Source of the DNA: Coniochaeta sp. PMI_546 | Taxonomy: Eukaryota > Ascomycota > Sordariomycetes > Coniochaetales > Coniochaetaceae | Assembly (NCBI GenBank): GCA_021432605.1 | Contig: MU271152.1 | Span: 124,001-188,000 of the forward strand | DNA: 64,000 nt | Reading direction: 5' to 3' | Shown here: in pieces, positions 11,078 to 21,695 of the stretch | How the letters are laid out: every line of letters starts with the position of its first letter | How positions within the stretch are numbered: the stretch's first letter is position 1 | The notes under the pieces: generated by a model | Databases searched by the model: none | The model's input: the letters and a program-made list of their open reading frames with translations, nothing else | Told to the model about the DNA's origin: nothing | Made by a program: the position numbers and the translations under genes

Positions 11078-13138
11078 ATGCCCTGCTACAAGGGCATCGC
11101 GGTCAGCATCCACGCCAACGGGTCACCGCTGCCTGAGTACGGCGTCCAGAAGCAGTCCCGCGTCTCGCGCATCAACACCTACATCCCCGTGCCGCAACCC
11201 CAGCTCAACCCGGACACCAACAAGCCCGAGCCCGCAAAGTTCGCCGTCTCAATCACCCTACTGACCCCCGGTCTCGCCATCCCCTACTCGACGCCGAAGG
11301 CCACCGAGGCGAACCCTTATCCGAAACCCCAACATGTCGGCACCCTGCCCAGCGGCACCGGCGAGCGCGGCAAATACCACGGCGTCGTCAATCCTTACAT
11401 CCCCATGACCAACAACGAGAACGAGACCATCGCCGCGTACATATACTTTGACGGCCGGGCCAAGGAGGAGGTCGCCACGCTCCTGCGCCCCGGCGAGGAG
11501 ACGTGGGTCAACAGCCGCTGGGTGCAGGTGCCCCTGTCCGAGGGCGGCGGCCTGGCAGAGCGCGAGTTCCTCTTCCGCGAGGTCGGCCTGGACCGGTGGC
11601 TGAAGGGGCTCGACCTGGCCGGCGACGTCACCGACGAGAAGCTGGAGCGCCGGCGGCAGAAGTTCGAGAAGCGTCGCAGACGGCAAAAGAGCGTCGCCGG
11701 CGAGGCTGCTGCTCACGCTCCCAAGATCAAGGCTGAGGAGGGCATGGACATCGAAGAGGGCGGCAGCAGCTCCGCCGACTCGAGACCGCGCGACACGCTG
11801 CGCTACGGCGACGCCGCCACGTCCCCCGTCGAGGCCGTCTTCGAGGACGACAGCGACAGCTCCTCGGACGACGAGCCTCCCGAGACGGCCGGGCAGATCA
11901 AGGTCGCCATGTTCAGGGTCATCGCCTCGGGCGAGATCAAGAAGGGGGAGTACTCGCCCCAGTTCGACGCGCACGACGACGACGACGAGGAAGGCGGCGC
12001 GGCCAGCAAGAGCGCCGAGAACGGTGCCGGCGGCATCGACGCCGATGTCGAGCATACCACTAGTTTTGCTAAGCCCAAGAGCCTCGATCCCAAGACCATC
12101 AGCACCCAGACCGTGACCGGCATCGACGGTCCGGATAAGCCCTATGCTACCTTTACGTTTTTCTACCGCGGCGACCGTAAGTCTCCTCGTACCTCCTCCC
12201 CTCCCTTCCCCTCCCGACCATGATGCGCGTATACATTGACGCATGCTAAACGTGTTACTTGACACCAGGCCAACTCCAGAAGATGGGCATCCTCCCCTCC
12301 TCCAAGCCCCAAGCAGCCACCCCGGCCTCCATAAAGCGGCGGTCCGGCCAGCTGGACTTCTCGAACCTGGGGCCGCTGAAGACGAGCGGGACGGTGGGCT
12401 TCTCGGCCTTCCGGGACCACAACGAGGAGCCGCGCCGGAAGAAGAAGAACCGGACCAAGAGCAACGGCAGCGCGATGGTGGACGAGGACAGCGAGGAGGA
12501 CGAGGACGAGGAGGACGAGATCCTCGGCAAGATGGAGGAGGTCAACGACGAGAAGGAGGACAAGAGCCGGTTGGGGCCGGAGGATGCAAAGTTCTCGGGC
12601 GAGCTGGCGGATGGTGTCAAGCGGATCAAGGTAACTAACGAACGGGGTTTTATTCTTCCATTTCTTCTTCTTATTTTCCCTGGCGTTCAACAGATTTACC
12701 CTCAGACACAGGACGATATAGGCTAACAGAGATGAACTACAGCTTAAGAGAGCGCACTCGGCAGACCCGGAGAGCGCCAGCGCCGGCTCGAGGAAGTCCC
12801 CGAGCACTGGACCGTTTACGGGCGAGACCACGCCTCCCGAGAGCACCGGCGCGGCCGGACAGGCGTCGGCGCCGCCACCCTTGTCCCAGGCGTCGCTGTT
12901 CGGCAAGAGCTGGGAGAACGAGTCGGCCGCGGTCGGCAGCCCGATGAAGAAGGCGCGGCCGAGCATTGCGGGCTTGGACGAGGTGAATGGCGGGCCGTCG
13001 GGTGGATTTCCGCAGCTCGGGGACGTGCTTGCCAAGGCGGAGGCTGCGCAGGCGGCCAAGGCGCCGGCGAGCGCTGGGGTGAAGGCTCCTCATGCGGGTG
13101 GACAGGGGATGGAGGAGGAGGAGGAGGAGGAGCTATAA
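11078..13138 (+). CDS. DUF7918-like protein with acidic, nuclear-type C-terminus
   Basis: Exons 11078-12176, 12269-12630 and 12743-13138 join in phase to 618 residues. The first intron has GCTAAA near the branch position and the second GCTAAC. The first 370 residues form a globular domain. It begins MPCYKGIAVSIHANG and ends with the FTFFYRGDRQLQKMGIL block, a pattern I associate with the fungal family DUF7918, which has no known biochemical role. Within the domain lie a basic patch (KFEKRRRRQKS, about residues 200-210) and Asp/Glu runs. The rest is disordered: KKKNRTKS is a likely nuclear signal, EEDEDEEDE is acidic, and a short run of glutamates ends the protein. A nuclear or chromatin role is inference from composition only. 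The gene is GC-rich compared with its flanks. Confidence 0.8.
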
Positions 13139-14583
13139 GGTGTGCTTCGTCGTTCGAGGGGTTCTTGCTTCTCTACTACAGCTTGTGCGACTTGCATATG
13201 GCTTGCATATGCGAGGGGTTCTTGCTTCTCTACTACAGCTTGTGCGACTTGCATACGGCTTACATATGCGAGGGTTTTCTGGGGCTGGTGGTAGAGGTTG
13301 GAAGGATCCCTTTTGTATCGGATTGTTGTGATGGATATACAGAGAAGAGTCTGCAAGGGTCGACCACTGTCGCCTAGGGCTTGGGGAGAGGTTGCAACGC
13401 ATTATTCGCGGTCTGGTCTTGCGAGCAATGGGACTATACCACGATGAGTTCGGCACACATGATGGCGGTGTTGTCTCTTCACGTTTGACCTTCTTGGGGG
13501 CCGGAAAGCTAGATAAAGTTCAAGAGCAGAGAGGAGTTGCCAGGTCTTATTTGGAAAAAGCAGAAATAACCTTTTCGGGTTCCTGACGACTTCACGGGGC
13601 TACGGCCTTGATGGCGAGAGAGGATGTTGCAGCTGGGAACAGACAAAGGGCGTGAGTTGTCGGTTTACATATTTATGTACATCTATGCGTTCTTATGCTG
13701 GCCCTGTGCTTTGCCCACGGGACAGCCAGGCATGTATATGAGAATGGCAGTTACATTCAACGTATTACTATTCTTAATCTTGGCTGACAGATTTGACAAC
13801 TGTTATCCTCGACCCCTATCTTTACTGTCATTTAAGCAGCCTGAGCTACATGGATCCTTACCGTAGAGTCCAGCAATGTCTCAGTTCCACGAATGCTCAT
13901 CAATGAGACTGGTAGTCAGTCATACCTTCCGATGAGCCGTACGGTGATCCAAAGAGACAATACGCATCAAATGCCATCGCTCCACCTAGACTCTACGCAT
14001 CCAATGCTCGCAAATTTCTGTCTTTTTAACATGTTAGCCGATGGACCCTGACATGTACGGTCTTTAAAGTTCAAGATTGAGAAGAAGTAGTCAGACTGTT
14101 GAGCTTGATATATTAAGAATCGACATAGTGAGATTCAGTAGTGAAGAAGTTGGTTGTTCATCATGTAGGAGCGTAGCAATGAGACAGGAAATGATCGCAA
14201 CATACCATATGTTAGTCAGTCATTGCTGTCGGAATCAGATCAGATAGAGCAAGCTGTGACATGTCTACCTTGAGCCGTAGCTATTCAATGGTGACAGGAG
14301 GAATCTCAAAAAAATGTTGGCGTCCCTTTTTGTCCCGGAATTCTGCCAGACGCTTCCGCCCTAGAGGTTGTTCAGCCCCACCAAAGCTCAAGCCCCACCT
14401 CGTCCCTCTGCCTGGCCGACAACCCCTCAGACCCGACGAGCAACCTTTGGGTATTTACTCTTATTTATTCCTAAGCAGCGCATTTGCCCAAGACTATCAC
14501 TCGACTTTCTCACACTCTCTCTATCACGGGAAGATTGCTATTTACACTCAGACAACGACGTACATCCGTCATAAACCGTCAAG
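13139..14583. other. Intergenic region between the DUF7918-like gene and NTF2
   Basis: Apart from a 57-bp tandem duplication at its left end (separate entry), this 1.4-kb stretch shows no gene. The last 130 bp are CT-rich and should be the NTF2 promoter and leader. Confidence 0.55.
13155..13268 (+). repeat. 57-bp tandem repeat, two copies, in the 3' flank of the DUF7918-like gene
   Basis: Copies 13155-13211 and 13212-13268 differ at only a few bases, and a partial third copy (CGAGGG) follows. Each copy starts CGAGGGGTTCTTGCTTCTC and ends in CATATGC. They begin 17 bp after the stop codon, so they probably lie in the 3' UTR. Confidence 0.9.
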
Positions 14584-15457
14584 ATGGCAACGAGTGAGTA
14601 TCTCACGGCCCCTTCTACCCCACCATGTCGCCTTCTTCTGCATATGCGTCTTCAATTTTTCGCGATGCGACAGATGGTGTATGGGAGACTCAACACAGGA
14701 TGCTAACAAATATTGCCTATACAGACTTCGAGGAGGTTGCGAGTGAGCTACATCCCCCTCACCCAGGCGAGAGAAAGACAGATTCGCTCCAGGCAGAGGA
14801 GCTAGCAAAGCGATCCAGCGGCAGCGATGTCGTCAGGGCAAGTCGACGTGATCGGCATAGGGGCTGACTTAAGACCAATTCTACAGAGCAATTCATTGAG
14901 TTCTACTACAACACCTTCGACAGCGACCGGAAGCAGCTCGTGCCCCTCTACGTAAGTGAAGCCTACCCTCGATACTGGCCCCTGCATTGTACTCACCAAC
15001 CGGAATATATAGCGCGACAACTCCATGTTGACCTTCGAGTCTGCCTCCTCCTTGGGCGTCAGCGCTATCGTTGAGAAACTTGCTGTATGTTACTCTCGAC
15101 CGCAGCCCCGACACCCTTGGCGTGTACTTACTTTTCATTCTCCGTTGTAGGGTCTTCCGTTCCAGAAGGTCAAGCACGCCGTCTCTACGTTGGACGCCCA
15201 GCCTACCTTGGAAGGAAAGGGAATCATGATCCTCGTGACTGGCCAGCTCTTGGTAAGCTCTCTCCTTGCGCCTCAATGTCGGCACGCTGTCTGTCAGCGA
15301 GCGCGTCCTCCGAACAATACTGACCGCGGGCCTTGCTATCCATCAGGTTGACGAGGAGCAACGCCCCATGAACTACTCGCAAGCTTTCCAGCTGGTCCAA
15401 GATCCTCAGGGCCAGTGGTTCGTCTACAACGACATCTTCAAGCTCGTCTTCGGTTAA
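14584..15457 (+). CDS. NTF2: Nuclear transport factor 2
   Basis: Six exons, 14584-14593, 14725-14742, 14887-14951, 15013-15084, 15151-15252 and 15347-15457, join in phase to 125 residues, the usual length of NTF2 (about 125). Family blocks are easy to see: FIEFYYNTFDSDR, SMLTFES, LPFQKVKHAVSTLDAQP, VTGQLLVDEEQRPMNYSQ and FVYNDIFKLVFG. NTF2 is a small homodimeric cone-fold protein that binds Ran-GDP and FxFG nucleoporins and carries Ran back into the nucleus. The first two coding exons are only 10 and 18 nt; the introns after them carry GCTAAC and GCTGAC branch sites. It lies near the nucleoporin gene MLP1, but with two intergenic gaps and another gene between, so I read no functional meaning into that. 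Confidence 0.96.
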
Positions 15458-16607
15458 GCGGAGGGCGCCATATCATACACGAGGAAACCTTCGACAACCA
15501 GGTGACGGTGGCAGGAACACACGGGATGGTGCATGCTTGGGGGCGCATCGGTTGACATGTTCTCCAGTGGGTAACAGTCCGTGGCGGTTAGAGTGCCGCC
15601 CGGAAGGTGCTCTATCGACATGGGGCTAGCGTGGGATCTTGAAGTAATGGCGATTTGTCGTTGTGTTTTCTCGGTCTTCTTGCATGCTAGAGTAGGGCCT
15701 GTCTCACTGTCCTCGAGAGACGTGGTGGACTAGCGGCAGTGCCCAAAGTGATTTGGCAGTTTCACCTGAGTAGGACAAAAGAAACCCAACTTGAAGAAGC
15801 AGATGATTCCGAGTGTCATATTGATGGTGCCTGGCGATCAATAGACTCTGAGATAGATATGGGCCACGTAACGAGGCGATTCTCATTCGTAATGTGGACT
15901 AGGCGCAGCACTTGGAGCACCAAACGTCGTTGCCTGGTCGACTCTATAAGAAGTTCGCTACCTTACCTCATTTTGCACAGCGGCAGCCATCCCTTTGTAG
16001 CAATTTGCGATATGCGATAGCCAGCAGTGCGATAGAATCCACCTGTACCCAACCTAGAGTCGAGTGCGACAGAGTGCAACCCTGTTTTGGAAGCTGTTTC
16101 GAAAAGCACCAGAAGACAAAAAGGACCCGGGGCCATCAAAGAACAAAGGGCAGTCGCTTCCCAGGACCCCTGTCGGAGTGAAGGGGAAGGGTCCAATCAC
16201 CGGGTCACGCTGACGACTGTGCGCCAGTCGATACAAAGTGGGTCCCGCCTGTTACCCCGGCGCTGGGGCTCTTTGCGATTACGATCCGTCACTGCGTCTC
16301 CAAAAAGAACAACGCAGCTCCCAAGAAGCTTCACCATCCTACGAATTACGCATTACATCCAAATACGCAGGTCGAAGATAGCCGAAAGCCTTTGATTACA
16401 ACGAATAATACTGACGAGAATACTGATACTCTCTGCCCGTTCGATTCATCCTCCTGCCGACCAGCACCAACAAAGCAGCGCCTGAGCTCTCTGTCGTCGT
16501 AAGCTCCACGGTCGTACTTCCGCCGTGCCCGAGCAGACTGTTGTAGAGTCGCGAGCGAGTAGAGGAATTGCGAACATTGTAGCTGCAGCTACAGAATATC
16601 TGTCAAG
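15458..16607. other. Intergenic region between NTF2 and TVP18
   Basis: This 1.15-kb spacer should contain the NTF2 3' UTR and the TVP18 promoter. I see no gene and no notable repeat in it. Confidence 0.6.
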
Positions 16608-17388
16608 ATGACGTTGAGAGAGGAATTCGCGACTAGGAATTTCAGTACGTTCTAGCCCTGACGATAACAAGACAGGTTGACCTGCTTGCGCAACATTTGC
16701 TGACGACAGTCCCCAGGCATCTATGGACAATGGTGAGAAACATTTCCTCGAGAACAGCATGCCCCCCTTTCCGGACAGCGATGACTCGCGAACCCTGGCC
16801 AGCTCTGCTGCGAATTGCTGGCAAGGCTCTGGAGCTGTCCACCAATGCTATCCAACGCAGCGAAGTCTGATTGAGAAGCCGTGGGATGATATACGGAGTG
16901 CTAACTGTTCGCTCTGTACAGGCTCGGCATCCTCTCCATGATCCTATGCTTCGCACTCGGCATCGCCAACATCTTCACCATCTACGTGCTGGTGCTAGTC
17001 ATTAGCATCGTCTGTCTGTAAGATCTCCCTCCCCATCCTTCCCCCCTCGACCAAGCACATAACCCACTGACTCTTCCGGTCTCGCAGCGTCTTCTCCTTC
17101 ATAATCCTCTTCATCGAAGTCCCGCTCCTCCTACGCATCTGCCCCACCTCGTCGACCTTCGATGCGACCATCCGCCGCATCTCGACAAACTACATGCGCG
17201 CCGCCGCCTACGCCGTCATGGCCGTGGTGCAGTGGTTGAGCCTGATCCAGCACGCGTCGAGCTTGATCGCCGCGGCCGTGTTCCTGAGCCTCACGTCGAT
17301 CTGCTACCTGATCGCTGCTGTCAAGAAGCAGGGGTTTGTGGGCAGCAAGACTCTCGGCGGCGCTGGGGTTGCGCAGATGATTGTCTAG
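16608..17388 (+). CDS. TVP18: Golgi membrane protein Tvp18
   Basis: Exons 16608-16644, 16717-16732, 16922-17017 and 17088-17388 join in phase to 149 residues, close to the family length. The start MTLREEFATRNFSIYGQW, the block FIEVPLLLRICPTSSTFD, and the ending GFVGSKTLGGAGVAQMIV are diagnostic for Tvp18. Four hydrophobic helices are visible, at roughly residues 20-45, 47-70, 90-108 and 112-130. The yeast protein sits in late Golgi (Tlg2-containing) membranes and its role in traffic is poorly defined. Exon 2 is only 16 nt. The first two introns have GCTGAC and GCTAAC branch sites. Confidence 0.95.
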
Positions 17389-20300
17389 GCATGGCGGATG
17401 GGAAGGACGGTGAGACAGGGGCAGACAACAGCGGGAAAGCGCGATTGGGCTGAGAGATGCGGTCGAGTGTTATAAGGGCGAGTAACCATTGACGATTAGT
17501 GCTAAGGATTGCTAAGAGTTTGTTGGAGGAGTGAGGGGAGGAGAGTTGCCAGTGGCGACTGTCCCAGGCAAGTTCACGCTGCTTGCTATGGTGGAAGGGG
17601 CCTGCGGCTGCGAGACAGCGACTGAGCAATCTGACGCCACAGACACCCCTCCTGCGACAGGCCAGGCTGCAATGACGAGCTGGGTGACCAGTTGTGTGTT
17701 TCTGCAGGAGAACGATATCCTACATCGGCAGAGGTCACGATATGGGGAGCTGCGTCGTATATGACACTGGATGCTCTTCACCGTCCCCCTGTTGAAGGGG
17801 AGGAAGGGCGAGGACCCAGTTGGGTTTGCATTCTCGGGTATGGTTACGGCGTCCAAAGGGGGCTTATTATGGACAGGTTTTTATAGTTTGGCCTGCAAAG
17901 ATTTCGGATTCGCTCTTCCTCTTCCTCATGAAGCTTTACGGCTTGTTATTCGTCGTCTGAGGCGTCGCTTGTCTTCTTGCTTGAGCGTAGGTGGTGCGAA
18001 GATATGATTGATTGTGAAAGGCATAACGTAGTGAAGTCTAGGGGAGATCTATTGCAACACCGTGAAGCATAAAAGTGATATCCTCGGTTGAAAGCTTGAT
18101 ATAGTCCGAATCAACAACTCCGATTCATCCTGGAGTCTACACCCGGACGCAGGAGCCATTTGTGGACCGATCCTATGGTCTTCAGCATCCCCGAGGTCTG
18201 TCTCAAGGTTCCTAGGTCTAGATTTCAAGCCTATTACCTAACGATCTTGCTAACCGTCATGATACCCCCATCGACTCGTGTCGACATAGGGGAAAGGGGA
18301 CAAACCACCTGACCTACGAGAATGCAAGCTAAATCCCCTTTCTCCAATGATGTGACTGCCGGCAAAAGAACGGTGAATAGTGATGGCATCTGATCCCACG
18401 GTACCGTAAGGCCCCAAAGTATCGATGTTGTAACTAGCATCATCGTTGCTAGCATCCCTTCGTACATAGCTGGGAAGAAGTCTAGACGTGCGCGTGATCT
18501 AACTGAGATTTCGTGTCATTTTGTACGTGACAGGTTTAGCGTCGGGATCTACTCCCGCAGGCCCCTCAATCGCTATCTAAAAGTAGTGGCACACGTAAGG
18601 ATGGATTGAACATTGGAGTGTTTTTCTACAGGTATGCTGGAAGCATTCGCACCGTACCTGAGGTAGTAGTATACGATCCGGAGCAGGGGAATGTGAGCGC
18701 GAGGGATCCACCATGGGAGATAGGTCTATCATCTCATCTCAACATCTTGCCATAGGGATGTGTGCGGGCAGCTCGGATACGGGTGATCATACGGGATATC
18801 CTACAGAACTGCAACGGCAAACAGCATGACTCTGGGACTATAATATGAACAGGTGGTGAACAGGTGATGCCGAAGTATCCTGCTTCCTCGTACCTGAGGA
18901 ACACTCGGTGATGGCGTCATGAACCAAGCCTGTTGAGGCATTTCATTGCGGGGAAGCAAGTGCCGCACTATTATGTAAGGCAAGCGGCTACAGTGCAGCC
19001 ACAGTGTGCACATATACACACGTAATGCCAGAGGGCCCTTCCTAGTGTACACCGACCGTCGCGATTCTTCAAGAAGAGGCGGTCACGACTGAGGGCCGTT
19101 ATTGGAGGCGGTATCGAGATGGATGAGATGGCGTGCAGGAAGTGTGGCAGCCATTTTGACAATGGGCTTCAATAGGCGTTGGACGAGCCGGCCATTGTCC
19201 GGTGAGACGGGGCGAGAGAGGCTTGAGCAGTAGATGCACGTGTGCTGCGTCGTACTGTGGTTGGGAAAGATCGATCGGTTTCCCCAGTGTGCGCTCGGCT
19301 TGCGTTTGCTTCCCTCCCTACGGGGCTGATTCAAGTTCTGGAACTCGAAGAGCTGCCGTGGTCGACTATGTGTGTGCTGTGTGTGCCTTAGTTTGGTCGA
19401 GCAGTTTCTTGTTGGGGCCAAGGAGGATGGACCTCATCGCCAAGGGAGCCCTTTGGCTCGGTCCAGGACAGCATCTACACAGGCGTAGTGTATACGCACA
19501 AGTAGGTAAGGAACATGTAATTCGAGCGAAAAAGCCAATGCCTCATGTCACTGCTCCCTCCCAACACAAATATACCGCACGAGCCACCTCTAGGTGGGGC
19601 TACAGCGGGGTTACAAGATGTACCTTACCCAGGGTAAGGTACCTTCGAGGTTCTCTTCACGGTAATGTGTGGTCTGAAAGTTTTGAGAACCGTGCAGGCC
19701 GTGACAACTTTGCTGGCTCAGTTCAAGATGCTGCAAATTCGTTTCAACCTCAATCCAAATCGTCTGGTCTCGACTGGACTTGATCTTTGGCATGGTGCAG
19801 AGCAGTTACCACTCCCTCCGAAGTTGACCCCTTGGGTGGTCATGCCCACAGCGAAGCTGAAAGGAGTCGGCTTGCCGAATCTAGGGTCATCTGCGTGCCT
19901 GACCTTTTCCCGTCAGATCGAAAGCATTGCGCCTCACAACGCTAACGAGTTTACACTACACGTGTACTGTGGTACAGTCTACTACGGTACCTTACTGTGT
20001 AGTAACAACCTATGCAAACTAGATACCAGATAAAAGGTACTATGGGGTACCCGGCGGAGGTGAGGGCCACAGGTCACTGGGCCAGCCAACTGGGCCCCTT
20101 GACTCGACCTACTGCATAGTAGTGTGCTGTGGTAGAAGCTCTGAAGCGCGAGATCCCTGTTTTCACGCCATGTGACATGCGATGATGTCGTCTCCCGATC
20201 TGTAAGTGCGGCAAGGTACGGCTTCAGTCCAGCCATCGAGGTACCGCGCAGTGCCCCTTTTCCCGTCAATTCCTCTGTTTGCTCTTCTATTCCTCACTGT

Positions 20301-21695
20301 GGAGAGAGAATGACGACCACGGGGTGCTTTCCCAAGCCTACCAGTCATTGTTGCAAGAAACTGTCTGTTGAATTCGTATTGGAAGCAATATAAGTGGCCC
20401 GAATGCCGCTCCCCTGACTGACGCAGAGCTCCAACAACTTGTCTACCTCGACTGCCCCAGCTTTGAGTTTCATCACCAGCTTCAGGTTTGACTCACTCAC
20501 AAAAGAGCCGCACATCTTCAACTGTACACCTCTTATTCACTACCGTCAGACTTCCAGTAACTCCAAGCCCACAAGGCGAACAAGTCAAATCCAAACTGTG
20601 AGTTGTTTGTCTTTGCACATACCTACCCGCCCTTGCTTTCTGCTTTGTCGTTGTGTCCATCTACCTCAACATGGCTGTCGACTGGTGACGCACCGTCTGG
20701 CCAACAAATTTACTGCAACCCAATCTGCAAAGCTGCCGATGCCAGCTCCGAGCTCGATTGTCTTCGTAGGGACCACGAATCGGTCCTTCATCCGACAAAC
20801 TACTTATTTCTGCTCTGCCGAGCGCAACATGGCCCAATGGACACGTCAACCGGTCGGTGACAATTCACACGAGACTGCCGCCATTTATTAGCTTCCGGGT
20901 GTTTCCTGACTGCAGAGTTGCCGTGAGAGAAAGATCCATCAGACTTTTTCTTGGATGGATGGCTGGAATGCTGGACGACTGGCTACCGGGGAGACGAATG
21001 GCACCTCCCCGTGATAGCAGCAGGCTGCATCCTTGAGCAGCCGATGCAATCCGATGTCCCAGCAAGCAACCAATGCCATCATCCGCCCGATATAGGCTTC
21101 GAGAAACAGCTCCCTGTGGATAGCACAATCTTGGGCCAAGATATGTTGTAATCGCATTAGCTGGACGGCCAACACATGAGTCTCCATCGATATCTCTTCC
21201 CGCATTTGGACAATGTCTGAGGTTCCGGTCTGTGCTGCGGCACTTATCGGTTTGCAGGCTACATGTTATCTCTGCCTGCCAGACCGTCCAGCTCCGGTCC
21301 TGCAGTAACAATAACTCCCCATCAGCCTCCCCTGGTTACTGCGGTACAGTCACGCTATACACTCTCGCCCCGACTTTTAACGAGGCCTACCCGTCTTTGG
21401 CATCACTTATCTTGCATATGCCAGCTTTTTTTTTGTTCCTGTTTATCTTGCTCACCGATACATTGAATCCAAGCAAAGTTGGTAGCTGACTCTGCCTCAA
21501 AGATTACCTCCCCGAATCAGTACGACGACCGAACACGGAGGCATAAATCTCATCCTTCGTCTACACGACCGACCTCCAGATTCGAGTACAGTCAAGTACA
21601 CTACTTGACCTCGTTCACTCATAAACCACAAACAACACACTCACGGCCCTTGGGCAATTCACCATTATATACATAAACATACTTCCACATTCACA
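17389..21695. other. 4.3-kb intergenic region between TVP18 and AIM21
   Basis: I can model no complete gene here. Open frames are short, overlap on both strands, and mostly lack splice sites or recognisable sequence. One frame near 20603-20860 reads like protein but has no convincing start (see findings). The last 250 bp are CT- and CA-rich and are probably the AIM21 promoter and leader. Confidence 0.5.

Noticed and set aside
11258-12265. A 335-codon minus-strand frame opposite the DUF7918-like gene
   Set aside because: It is a shadow produced by GC-rich codon use; the + strand has splice sites and family similarity.
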